Assembly (NCBI GenBank): GCA_910587355.1
Contig: CAJUKF010000033.1
Location: 1-32,187 of the forward strand
Source of the DNA: an uncultured Muribaculaceae bacterium
Lineage (GTDB): Bacteria > Bacteroidota > Bacteroidia > Bacteroidales > Muribaculaceae
DNA length: 32,187 nt
Reading direction: 5' to 3'
The first letter of the stretch is position 1. The number at the start of each line of letters is the position of its first letter. Positions 8,291 through 16,461 of this stretch are shown here, one piece after another. The notes beneath the pieces are model-generated. The model was not told the DNA's origin. It did not search any database and saw nothing but the letters and a program-made list of their open reading frames with translations. Position numbers and translations under genes: made by a program.

Positions 8291-9328
8291 TCAGTTGTTT
8301 GACTGTTTCTTTCCTGCGAGCATACCGCAGGCGGCATCGATGTCCTCGCCGCGCGAAGCTCGTATGGTGGCGACAACCCCAAGTTCGTTGAGACGGTCGC
8401 GGAAACGCTCCATTACGGCGCGGTCGCTCGGCCGTCCCTCAAAACCGGGAGTGCGGTGAAAACGGATAAGATTGACACGCGCATCGGTGCCCTTGAGCTC
8501 CCGGGCAAGGGCATCGGCATGGCGCTCGTCATCGTTTATACCGGCGAACATGGTGTACTCCACCGAGAGACGGCGCTGATGCGCGAAATCGTAGTCACGG
8601 AGCATAGGCAGTATATCGCGCATCGGAAATGCCTTTTCCACGGGCATGAGACGCTCGCGCTCGAGAGCGAACGGCGAATGCACGCTTATCGCCATATGCA
8701 CCTGGGTGCGGTCGAGCAACAGGCGCACGCCTTCGGGCTTGCCGATAGTCGACACCGTTATGCGCCGCGGACTCCATGCCATGCCCCACGGCGAAGTCAG
8801 TATGTCGATGGCTCCGAGCACTGCCTCTATATTGTCGGTAGGCTCGCCCATTCCCATAAATACTATGTTGGTGAGCGATTCGCTCTCAGGAATGGAAAGT
8901 ATCTGGTTGATGATTGCGCCGGTGTCAAGATTGCCCTGCCATCCGCCCTGGCCCGTCATGCAGAAACGGCAGCCCATGCGGCAGCCGGCCTGCGACGACA
9001 CACACAGCGTAGCACGGTCTTTGTCGGGAATATATACGGCCTCTATATCGCGTCCTCTGACACCTTCGAAGAGGTATTTCACAGTGCCGTCGGTGCTTCG
9101 GGCTTCGAGTTTAGGTTCCTCGCGCCCCACATAGTAACCCTCGGCATCCATGCGCGCACGTGCGTTTTTAGACAAATCTGTCATCTGCCCGATTGACACG
9201 GCACGCTTCACATAGAGCCACGATGCAATCTGACGTGCAGCAAAGGACCTGAGACCAACTGCAGCCGCCACAGCGCCGAGTTGCTCCGGATTCATTCCGA
9301 GAAGTTTTTTCGAAGGGTCGCGGTCCAT
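8291..9328 (-). CDS. rlmN: 23S rRNA (adenine2503-C2)-methyltransferase, radical SAM
   Basis: Radical SAM enzyme that methylates A2503 of 23S rRNA (in many species also A37 of some tRNAs). The 345-residue protein has the cluster motif CxxxCxxC at Cys116, Cys120 and Cys123 (AGCRMGCRFC). The two extra cysteines needed for the methyl-transfer chemistry are present at Cys109 (TLCVSSQ) and Cys334 (ACGML). The 7-residue spacing from Cys109 to the cluster equals that of E. coli RlmN. The conserved NIVFMGMGEP is also visible. A Cfr resistance enzyme is possible within the same superfamily, but the housekeeping operon position and RlmN-like ends favour RlmN. It lies 5 bp after gpsA. Confidence 0.95.
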   Translation of the reverse strand: MDRDPSKKLLGMNPEQLGAVAAAVGLRSFAARQIASWLYVKRAVSIGQMTDLSKNARARMDAEGYYVGREEPKLEARSTDGTVKYLFEGVRGRDIEAVYIPDKDRATLCVSSQAGCRMGCRFCMTGQGGWQGNLDTGAIINQILSIPESESLTNIVFMGMGEPTDNIEAVLGAIDILTSPWGMAWSPRRITVSTIGKPEGVRLLLDRTQVHMAISVHSPFALERERLMPVEKAFPMRDILPMLRDYDFAHQRRLSVEYTMFAGINDDERHADALARELKGTDARVNLIRFHRTPGFEGRPSDRAVMERFRDRLNELGVVATIRASRGEDIDAACGMLAGKKQSNN

Positions 9329-9333
9329 TGGGT

Positions 9334-10338
9334 TCAGTCCATCAGAGGTGCTATGGCCGAGAATGCTCTCGCAGCCGAAACACCGTTATACAGTATTGAA
9401 TACACAGCATTCGCAATCGGCATATCCACGCCGCAACGCTCGTTTATGTCATGGATGCACTTTGCGCCGTAGTAGCCCTCGGCAGTCTGCTCCATTTCCA
9501 TTCTGGCCGCTTTCACCGAGTAGCCGCGCCCAATCATCGAACCGAAGTTGTGATTGCGTGAGAAGCGCGAATACGCTGTGACGAGCAAATCGCCTAAATA
9601 GACGGAATCGCATATATGACGCGGACGGGGCGATACGGCGTCGAGGAAGCGTTCCATTTCACGGATTGCGTTAGAGATGAGAATGGCGGTCATGTTGTCG
9701 CCGATTTTCATGCCGTGAAGAATGCCGGCGGCAATAGCATATACGTTTTTGAGTACGGCGGCATACTCTATGCCGTCAACATCGCTCGAAGGAATGGTGT
9801 GGTTGTGCTTGCCGTTGAGACAGGGGGCCACAAGTTCGGCATTGTGTATGTCGGTGCACCCCACTGTGAGATAAGCGGGACGGTCGAGCGCCACTTCCTC
9901 GGCATGACAGGGACCGGATATGACCAGTGTACGGTCGCGGGATACACCGAACCGCTCTATCATATAATCTGTAATCAGCTGATTGCTGTCAGGCACGATG
10001 CCCTTCACCGCCGATATAATGCTTTTATTCGATATATCGACTTTGATTTTATCGATATGGTCTTTGAAATACGGCGATGGCATCACCAGCAGCAGAGTGT
10101 CGGCTACGGTACAGACTTCGTTGATATCGCTCGAAAAATTGATTCGTTCGATGTCGAAAATCACATCGGTGAGATATGCGGGGTTGTGCCTCAGGCGCTT
10201 GAAATCATCAATACGGTCATCGCGCCGCATATACCATGTGATGGTATCGCAGTTCTGGAGCAGCAGCTTGGCCAGCGCTGTGGCCCAGCTGCCGCCGCCC
10301 ATCACGGCTATATGACCCGGAAAAAGATATTTTGCCAT
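9334..10338 (-). CDS. gpsA: Glycerol-3-phosphate dehydrogenase [NAD(P)+]
   Basis: Reduces dihydroxyacetone phosphate to sn-glycerol 3-phosphate, the backbone for phospholipids, in the cytoplasm. The frame is open upstream to 10407, but that part overlaps lysS. The ATG at 10336-10338 gives a normal 334-residue GpsA beginning MAKYLFPGHIAVMGGGSWATALA, with the Rossmann GGGSWATA at 14-21. Other family blocks are SAVKGIVPDSN, SGPCHAEEVAL, the catalytic-lysine region AAVLKNVYAIAAGI and GSMIGRGYSVKAA. It starts 25 bp after the lysS stop. Confidence 0.96.
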   Translation of the reverse strand: MAKYLFPGHIAVMGGGSWATALAKLLLQNCDTITWYMRRDDRIDDFKRLRHNPAYLTDVIFDIERINFSSDINEVCTVADTLLLVMPSPYFKDHIDKIKVDISNKSIISAVKGIVPDSNQLITDYMIERFGVSRDRTLVISGPCHAEEVALDRPAYLTVGCTDIHNAELVAPCLNGKHNHTIPSSDVDGIEYAAVLKNVYAIAAGILHGMKIGDNMTAILISNAIREMERFLDAVSPRPRHICDSVYLGDLLVTAYSRFSRNHNFGSMIGRGYSVKAARMEMEQTAEGYYGAKCIHDINERCGVDMPIANAVYSILYNGVSAARAFSAIAPLMD

Positions 10339-10363
10339 GGCAGAGGATTTAGAATATACAGCC

Positions 10364-12094
10364 TCAGGCTTTTGCTGCCTCGACCCATGCCTCCACGCCG
10401 TCGGCACCGGGGCTGGTGAGTCCGAGTTTGTTTTTCTTGTTTATGCCGCAGATATCCTGGAAGAGTTTGTTGGGTTTGGCCTCGGCGAGAGCGGCCACTG
10501 TATTGATGCCTGTCTTGCGGAGCGGGCCAACCCACTCTGCGGGCACACCGAGCGCTGTGAACGCTTCGTCGCTGTCGCGTTTCTCCACTTTTTCGGGGCG
10601 CATCTGGGGGAAGAGAAGCACTTCCTGAATAGCCGACTGGCCGGTCATGAGCATCACAAGACGGTCCATGCCGATACCCATACCCGATGTGGGAGGCATA
10701 CCGTACTCGAGCGCACGGATGAAGTCTGCGTCGATAATCATGGCCTCGTCGTCGCCTTTCTCGCTCAGTCGCATCTGCTCCACAAAGCGCTCGTACTGGT
10801 CAATCGGGTCGTTGAGTTCCGAGTAGGCGTTTGCAAGTTCCTTGCCGTTCACCATAAGCTCGAAGCGCTCGGTGAGCTCTGGATTGTCGCGGTGACGCTT
10901 GGTAAGGGGCGACATCTCAATAGGATAATCGATGATGAATGTAGGCTGTATATAGGTTCCCTCGCATGTCTCGCCGAAAATTTCGTCAATCAGCTTGCCT
11001 TTGCCCATAGTCTCGTCGACTTCGACACCGAGCTTCTTAGCTGCGGCACGCAGCTCGTCCTCGCTCATGCCGGTGATGTCTACGCCGGTATGCTCTTTGA
11101 TGGCCTGGGCCATGGTCACACGGGGGAAAGGAGCCTTGAAACTGATTATGTTGTCGCCGACTTTCACCTCTGTGGTGCCGTTCACGTCCAGACAGATTTT
11201 CTCAAGCATTCGCTCAGTGAAATCCATCATCCAGTTGTAGTCCTTGTAGGAGACATAAATCTCCATGCATGTGAACTCGGGGTTGTGAGTGCGGTCCATA
11301 CCCTCGTTGCGGAAGTTCTTCGAGAACTCGTATACGCCTTCAAAACCGCCCACTATAAGACGCTTCAGGTAAAGCTCGTCGGCGATGCGGAGATAGAGGG
11401 GTATGTCGAGGGCATTGTGGTGTGTAATGAACGGACGGGCCGAAGCGCCGCCGGGAATCGACTGAAGTATGGGAGTCTCCACTTCGATATAGCCGGCGTT
11501 GTTGAAGTACTCGCGCATCGAAGTGTAGACCTTGGTGCGTTTGAGAAAGATTTCCTTCACTCCGTCGTTGACAATAAGGTCGACGTAGCGGCGGCGGTAG
11601 CGAAGCTCGGGGTCGTCGAAGGCATCGTATTTCACGCCGTCCTTCATCTTGACAATCGGCAGGGGACGGAGGCTCTTGCTGAGCACAGTGAGCTCCTGTG
11701 CGTGTACAGAAATCTCGCCTGTCTGAGTGCGGAACACATAACCGCGTACGCCGATGAAATCGCCGATATCGAGAAGCTTCTTGAACACTATGTTATAGAG
11801 GTCCTTGTTCTCGCCGGGGCAGATATCGTCGCGTGAGATATAAATCTGAATGCGGCCGCGGGCATCCTGAAGCTCTACGAACGAAGCCTTGCCCATAATA
11901 CGGCGGCTCATGATACGGCCGGCCACCGACACCTCGCGGCGTTCGCCGTCTTCGGTGAAATTAGCCTTGATTTCATCGCTGTGTCCGCTTACCGGATACT
12001 CGGCGGCAGGATAGGGCTCTATGCCCATACGGCGAAGCTCCGCCATACTGTTACGGCGAAGCACTTCTTGTTCACTCAGTTCTCGTGGGTTCAT
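10364..12094 (-). CDS. lysS: Lysyl-tRNA synthetase, class II
   Basis: Charges tRNA-Lys. The 576-residue protein has the OB-fold anticodon-binding domain at about 55-160 (GRIMSRRIMGKASFVELQD) and a class II catalytic core. Motif 2 is FRNEGMDRTHNPEFT and motif 3 is GMGIGMDRLVM. Bacterial LysS is usually about 500 residues. The extra 65 or so at the C-terminus (from VPAEWVGPLRKTG onward) resemble a small helix-hairpin-helix-like module and, as I recall, are normal in Bacteroidales. It is the first gene of an eight-gene operon, with a consensus promoter and an 85-base leader upstream. Confidence 0.97.
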   Translation of the reverse strand: MNPRELSEQEVLRRNSMAELRRMGIEPYPAAEYPVSGHSDEIKANFTEDGERREVSVAGRIMSRRIMGKASFVELQDARGRIQIYISRDDICPGENKDLYNIVFKKLLDIGDFIGVRGYVFRTQTGEISVHAQELTVLSKSLRPLPIVKMKDGVKYDAFDDPELRYRRRYVDLIVNDGVKEIFLKRTKVYTSMREYFNNAGYIEVETPILQSIPGGASARPFITHHNALDIPLYLRIADELYLKRLIVGGFEGVYEFSKNFRNEGMDRTHNPEFTCMEIYVSYKDYNWMMDFTERMLEKICLDVNGTTEVKVGDNIISFKAPFPRVTMAQAIKEHTGVDITGMSEDELRAAAKKLGVEVDETMGKGKLIDEIFGETCEGTYIQPTFIIDYPIEMSPLTKRHRDNPELTERFELMVNGKELANAYSELNDPIDQYERFVEQMRLSEKGDDEAMIIDADFIRALEYGMPPTSGMGIGMDRLVMLMTGQSAIQEVLLFPQMRPEKVEKRDSDEAFTALGVPAEWVGPLRKTGINTVAALAEAKPNKLFQDICGINKKNKLGLTSPGADGVEAWVEAAKA

Positions 12095-12184
12095 ATATAG
12101 TCTATATCTTTTATATACAATGGTTTATACCGGAAGCCCCGAAGCACTCCCGGCCGACCGGGCGCTATGCCCGCTAATCTATGG

Positions 12185-12216
12185 CAAAGTTACGGTTTTT
12201 ATGCCGTTTCCACAAA
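12185..12216 (-). promoter_or_regulatory. lysS operon promoter (Bacteroidota -33/-7)
   Basis: On the minus strand TTTG (12213-12216) is followed after 20 bp by TAACTTTG (12185-12192), matching the TTTG-N19-21-TAnnTTTG pattern. Transcription would start near 12179, giving a leader of about 85 bases to the lysS ATG. No other consensus promoter was found inside the eight-gene operon. Confidence 0.8.
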
Positions 12217-12435
12217 TTTTTAATTAAAAGCGCTTTGAAATCACTTCCTTTCAGCTTAGTACCTGCACAGAATTACATAATATCACCACAATAGCTATTT
12301 ACTAAGGAAAAAACGATAGCCTCCGAATGCGCGTGCAGGCATCTCACTGTTCGGTACAAGCTTTTTCTTCCCGTTTTCCCCTCATTCGCATTTAATTTTT
12401 TCATTTCCCGAGTGATAAGGTTCACGAAAAATACA

Positions 12436-12443
12436 TAAATTTG
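12436..12443 (+). promoter_or_regulatory. Candidate -7 box for the three-gene island
   Basis: TAAATTTG matches TAnnTTTG and would start a transcript near 12449, about 110 bases before the first island gene. There is no TTTG at the expected -33 spacing, so the match is half a promoter. Confidence 0.45.
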
Positions 12444-12561
12444 CATCGGGCGTTTTGCCGGATGAACGGAAGGCTTACTCCCCGGACTGACGCGGCGGTG
12501 ATAAACAGCCGGTTTGCGCTGTCTCTGTTATATGAATATCATGAAAAAATAATTTGTCATC

Positions 12562-13527
12562 ATGGACGAATCTTTAAATCAATGCTTGAAAACGTGCTCG
12601 AAAGAAAGTTCGATTCCTTACTTTGCTCTTCTCTATTCGGCTTACAACCTTTTCATGAGTCTTCTCTCTCATAATGATGTGAACAAGAAGATTGAGAAAT
12701 TGAAGAAAGAAGCAGAAAAAGATACTTTTGACCGTGATAAGTATGAACTCGAGTGCGACTATCTCCGGCGCTCTTATGCTCAGAATATTGCTTTTCAGAT
12801 TGAGACTAACAGCCGTCAGTTTGCAAATTTGCGCGAACAGCAGGCCTTCAAGTTTTTCTGTGAGCGCTTCTGGCAAAGTCAGTTCTCGATGACAATCAAC
12901 AGTCTCGACACTCCGCGGGCCGAACTTCTGGCGAATTCCGCTCCGGAAAACATTAAGCTTCAGTTGCTTGTGGCATGGACCCCGGCATTGCAGCAGGCGG
13001 CAAGTTCTTTCGGAATGCAGCTGAAAGACAACTATGTGCGTGTATGCAAGGACCTTCGCGACAGAGTAAAATCTACTCCGGCAGGCAATAGCGTGTACTC
13101 TACGTCGTTTATCAGCGGCTGGCTCCAGCAGAGCCGCAGCACGCTCAGCGATGTGATGAATCTGTACTATGTCATGCAGGGAATTCCGAGCGTGGTGCTC
13201 TTTCTTGACGAATCCGACGGACGGCTGATGGTCGACGTGGCCACCTGGTCGCTCAGGACGGGCAACAACAATTTCACCGTATGCCGCTGTTTCGGCTGCA
13301 AGCCGGCGGCTGCCGGCAACTATGCCGCTGCCTGCGACCTCCTTTATGGCTCGGCTGCCTTTGCCGGCGATATAGCGAAAAGTATGCTCTCAGGCAAGAA
13401 GTTCGGCATGAGTTCCACTCTCGGCACCCTTATCGAATTGCCTCAAATCCGTAAGGAAGTAATGGATGCTTACTCCGCGGTTGAAAAAACTTTGTTGAAT
13501 ACTGATTTCAAATACCTCATGAAATAG
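12562..13527 (+). CDS. Uncharacterised coiled-coil protein A of the three-gene island
   Basis: A 321-residue protein I do not recognise. Residues 1-37 include a mildly hydrophobic stretch (about 19-36). Residues 38-95 are charged and heptad-like, probably a coiled coil. A globular alpha/beta-looking part follows: LQLLVAW (133-139), SGW (185-187), IPSVVLF (208-214), VDVATW (224-229) and a helix around DLLYGSAAFAGDIA (259-272). The same order and spacing of motifs recurs in the first half of the next gene, so the two look like distant paralogues. No signal peptide or catalytic signature is evident. The stop is one base before the ATG of gene B, so the two are surely co-translated. The ATG at 12562 has no Shine-Dalgarno. 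Confidence 0.8.
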   Translation: MDESLNQCLKTCSKESSIPYFALLYSAYNLFMSLLSHNDVNKKIEKLKKEAEKDTFDRDKYELECDYLRRSYAQNIAFQIETNSRQFANLREQQAFKFFCERFWQSQFSMTINSLDTPRAELLANSAPENIKLQLLVAWTPALQQAASSFGMQLKDNYVRVCKDLRDRVKSTPAGNSVYSTSFISGWLQQSRSTLSDVMNLYYVMQGIPSVVLFLDESDGRLMVDVATWSLRTGNNNFTVCRCFGCKPAAAGNYAAACDLLYGSAAFAGDIAKSMLSGKKFGMSSTLGTLIELPQIRKEVMDAYSAVEKTLLNTDFKYLMK

Positions 13528-13528
13528 T

Positions 13529-15364
13529 ATGGACCCGATTACAATAGCTCTCATTGCCATAGGCTTCAACTTCATCAGCAGTATGGTGAGCAAATCCGCC
13601 GCCAATAAACTCGAAGAGTATAAAAAGGCGGCGCAGAAGAACGCTCAGGAACAAATGCTCGAGATGTCGCGCCGTTTATATTGCGAGCGTCTCGAATCCG
13701 AACGCGAACTGCATAGGTTCTTGCTTGAACAGCAGCGAAAAGGCAATGCCGAAAACCTCAGTATAATAGCCGAACAGATTGAGGCCTACACCAAGTGGCC
13801 GCTGAACGTGTCGCCGATTGCGCTCCGCGGCTCTTCATCGCTGCTGCCCGACGAAATGATTGAGACTGACGGCCGTCAGCCCTGTTTTCTGCTCGTGGCA
13901 CCGGGTGCGGATAAAGAACTGAACGGGTCGTTGAATGAACTGCAGGAACTTGTTTTTGAGTTCACCTCAAATTATCTAACTGCGGCAAGAGGCCATAACG
14001 TGATTCTGCTCAAGGACTGCTGGGCAAACTCTCTTAAAGAATGCGACGAGATTGAGGCTCGCAACATCCATTCGTTTATAAAGGACGTTCCGATGATTGT
14101 TGTCTCTCCTTCAGGCTCTGCGCAGGGCGAGGTAAGTTTCGGCTTGTCGATGTGGAATATCTTCGACCGGAATTGCGGCCATGCGCTGTCATATTCTTTC
14201 GGTGAGACCGTCAAGTTTAAAAACGTCAATAATCTTAAGTCTCTTGCGGACGATTTATGTGCGTACCTCACATACATTTCCGACTGCTACGGCTGGGTGC
14301 ATTACCGTGAGGTGCCTCAGCTTCTGACGCTTGTCTCCGCCGGTGCATTGAATCTGAACGAAGAGGTTATCGGTGCTTATTACGGCGCATATGTTAAGCT
14401 GCTCCGTGATATGACCGACAACGGCCTGCTAAGCAAACTCGACGAAAGTGAGGCTATCCTTGATTATTGCCGTGCTGTCGACGGGCCGTTGCACGCTCAG
14501 CAGGCTTTTGCCGCGTCGGGTTTTATCGACGATAGCACGAATCCGGCAATACTTTTGTTGCCGCAGGATGTGCAGGCTATGGTATGGGAATATGTATGCG
14601 ACAGTTCCGAAGTTAGCGGACTTCTGCCGCAGGCTTCATTGCGTGAGTTGCAATGTGAATGTCTGCGTCGAAATTGGCTTGAAGCATTTGGCCGTCGTAC
14701 ACCTTTCAGTTCCAAAATTTGTTATTCCGACATGTTTAACAATTATGTCGACAGATACCGTAGGCAGATTGTGAGTCTTGGTGCCGACATAAAGAAACAG
14801 GGAATTGAAAAAATGCGTGCGATTACAGATTTCGTTGATTTGCGCGACACTCTCCGTCCTTTGCTAAAAAAAGAGGGTACGGAAAGATTCAAAAACGAGA
14901 TATATCCGCTTATGATTGATGATTTGATTCCGTCAATCGTGAAATCGCATAAAAAATACACAAATGAGCTGGTGTTTGAATCGGCGAAAGACCTGAATCG
15001 TTTCATGCTTGATGTCGATGATTTTTCAGATGTTGGCTTGAAAATGGCCGCAGATATTCATTCCGAGTTTGTAGAGTCAATTCAAAAAACTAATCTCAAA
15101 GAGATTGTAAAGAAAGAGTCGTTATACCTGAGAGTGGATTTCTGGGCGAGTAAAGTCGCTCAGGATTGGATTGAATATGTTTTTCTTCACCACGATGTTG
15201 TTCATTCTGACGTTGGAACAAGCGTAGCCAAAAAGGAAGACAAATTGTATTTCGACGATTTAAAAAGCACGGTAAGTAACAACCTCCGTTCTATAGCCAA
15301 GAGTCTTCTCAACTTAGATGATGATTCTCCTACTTTCTCATCCTCACAGCGGCAAATCATCTGA
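13529..15364 (+). CDS. Uncharacterised protein B: N-terminal hydrophobic segment, coiled coil, large helical C-terminus
   Basis: A 611-residue protein of unknown function. Residues 3-21 (PITIALIAIGFNFISSMVS) could anchor it in a membrane. A coiled coil follows at about 22-85. The next section mirrors protein A: CFLLVAPG (119-126), LLKDCWA (160-166), VPMIVVSP (187-194), VSFGLSMW (202-209) and DDLCAYLTYISD (241-252). Beyond about residue 260 it has a helical region with no counterpart in A. From about 14800 the DNA becomes clearly more A+T-rich than the neighbouring core genes, suggesting acquisition. No ATPase, nuclease or protease motif is visible. It follows gene A after one base and is 76 bp before the metallopeptidase gene. 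Confidence 0.8.
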   Translation: MDPITIALIAIGFNFISSMVSKSAANKLEEYKKAAQKNAQEQMLEMSRRLYCERLESERELHRFLLEQQRKGNAENLSIIAEQIEAYTKWPLNVSPIALRGSSSLLPDEMIETDGRQPCFLLVAPGADKELNGSLNELQELVFEFTSNYLTAARGHNVILLKDCWANSLKECDEIEARNIHSFIKDVPMIVVSPSGSAQGEVSFGLSMWNIFDRNCGHALSYSFGETVKFKNVNNLKSLADDLCAYLTYISDCYGWVHYREVPQLLTLVSAGALNLNEEVIGAYYGAYVKLLRDMTDNGLLSKLDESEAILDYCRAVDGPLHAQQAFAASGFIDDSTNPAILLLPQDVQAMVWEYVCDSSEVSGLLPQASLRELQCECLRRNWLEAFGRRTPFSSKICYSDMFNNYVDRYRRQIVSLGADIKKQGIEKMRAITDFVDLRDTLRPLLKKEGTERFKNEIYPLMIDDLIPSIVKSHKKYTNELVFESAKDLNRFMLDVDDFSDVGLKMAADIHSEFVESIQKTNLKEIVKKESLYLRVDFWASKVAQDWIEYVFLHHDVVHSDVGTSVAKKEDKLYFDDLKSTVSNNLRSIAKSLLNLDDDSPTFSSSQRQII

Positions 15365-15440
15365 TGACTCGTTTTTTGACTATGTTGTCATGAGCCCGAG
15401 TTTCTGATTATATCTTAAAAACATCTAATTTACTGTAAAA

Positions 15441-16370
15441 ATGGATGCTACATTCGACCCTACACAATTTCATCCCACCTTTTTAGGTGATGACCAGCAT
15501 ACTCTGCCGACCGATACTTTTCATAGATACACTATGGATTCATTTCTTCAGTCGGCACATGAATACGGACTGCCTTCCGATGTGATTAATTCAGCCGTGG
15601 TAAGCGCATACGGTTTTTTCGGTCTTGCACCTTCTCCTGTAGTCGAAGGCCTCGGCACTCATGTCAATCTCGGTAATCCCACGACTATGTACGACGATTC
15701 GATGTGCATCGACCGAAATGAACTTATGCATTACGGTGTGCACGACAAAGACACTCTGTCGCTGATTGCCACGCATGAGGTAGCTCACCAGCTCACACAG
15801 CTCATGTATGCGCAGGGACAGATTTCTCCATGGCAGTCCGAGCTTATTTCGGATAAATGGATGGGATTCCGTGCCGCTGCCGAGGGTCTTGACATTGAAA
15901 AAGTTATTCACACATTCGACGGCCTCGGGGACTGTGAAACGCATCCCGGACAGGATTTGCGCGAGCGACATATGCGTCAGGCCTACGACACATACAACAA
16001 TTTGAGCCGCAATGGCGTCGACCTTAATTTCAACGTGCTCATGGATACGGCGATGTCACAGATAAACGCCGACACCGATATCCGTCCGCGCGAGATTGTC
16101 GCTCAGCAGAATGCCCTGGCTAACGGTGGAAATGTCATGTCGTATTCATGGACGCAGTCCGAAATCGATTCGCATATCAGAGAAGCGCAAGATAAAATCG
16201 ATTTTAACAAAAGTGTCATCAGGGAAAACGAAAAAATCAAGGCCGACAGAATCAGTCACGGCCTTCCCCATGCCTTGAGCGACAGCAACATCAACGGAGC
16301 GAAATTTGAGCTGGAAAAAGCTAAAAAGGACCTCGAAAACTGGAAGAACACAAAACCTGCAAAAAACTGA
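15441..16370 (+). CDS. Soluble M48-like zinc metallopeptidase (predicted)
   Basis: A 309-residue protein with the zinc motif HEVAH at residues 112-116 (Glu113 catalytic). A likely third ligand is Glu134 in SELISDKWMGFRAA, the position of the ExxxD motif of M48-type gluzincins. Downstream THP at 167-169 followed by LRERHMRQ resembles the conserved THPxxxxR of the same clan. Unlike HtpX or Oma1 it has no membrane segment, and there is no signal peptide, so a cytoplasmic enzyme is likely. Residues 230-305 are highly charged and helical, probably a coiled coil. It sits 76 bp after gene B on the same strand, with no obvious terminator or promoter between. The peptidase assignment is motif-based; the substrate is unknown. 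Confidence 0.75.
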   Translation: MDATFDPTQFHPTFLGDDQHTLPTDTFHRYTMDSFLQSAHEYGLPSDVINSAVVSAYGFFGLAPSPVVEGLGTHVNLGNPTTMYDDSMCIDRNELMHYGVHDKDTLSLIATHEVAHQLTQLMYAQGQISPWQSELISDKWMGFRAAAEGLDIEKVIHTFDGLGDCETHPGQDLRERHMRQAYDTYNNLSRNGVDLNFNVLMDTAMSQINADTDIRPREIVAQQNALANGGNVMSYSWTQSEIDSHIREAQDKIDFNKSVIRENEKIKADRISHGLPHALSDSNINGAKFELEKAKKDLENWKNTKPAKN

Positions 16371-16426
16371 CATACTCTTTGCGCATCACTAAAGCGTAAC
16401 GACAACGCGTAAAAGGGCCTGGAGCC

Positions 16427-16457
16427 TTTGTCATACCGCAGAAAAATAGTAATTTTG
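16427..16457 (+). promoter_or_regulatory. Consensus promoter of the LRR gene, abutting its start codon
   Basis: TTTG (16427-16430), 19-bp spacer, TAATTTTG (16450-16457): a full Bacteroidota promoter. The start codon is at 16462, where transcription itself should begin, so the mRNA would be leaderless. A small imperfect hairpin (about 16412-16429) after the peptidase gene overlaps the -33 box. Confidence 0.75.
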
Positions 16458-16461
16458 CCAT

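Larger units (their letters stand above)
12095..12561. other. 467-bp divergent intergenic region between lysS and the three-gene island
   Basis: Contains the lysS leader and promoter on the left, and a candidate -7 box for the island on the right. The lysS leader holds two small overlapping inverted repeats: 12149-12153 with 12158-12162, and 12160-12163 with 12169-12172. They share bases, so only one can form at a time. The middle part (about 12230-12430) is A+T-rich and shows no convincing gene. A TTG-started frame at 12441-12674 is judged a shadow of the following gene. Confidence 0.7.

Noticed and set aside
10339..10407. 23-codon N-terminal extension of gpsA
   Set aside because: It overlaps lysS and precedes the normal start just before the Rossmann fold.
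10337..11836. Long plus-strand open frame (499 codons) opposite lysS
   Set aside because: It is antisense to a clear lysyl-tRNA synthetase; its residues are rich in His/Val/Leu in the way a G+C-rich antisense frame produces, with no known motif.
12441..12674. TTG-started frame before island gene A
   Set aside because: Non-ATG start, overlaps gene A in another frame, no family resemblance; the ATG at 12562 begins a far longer protein.
15365..15440. Separate promoter or terminator between island genes B and C
   Set aside because: No TAnnTTTG box and no stable hairpin with a T-run; co-transcription is more likely.
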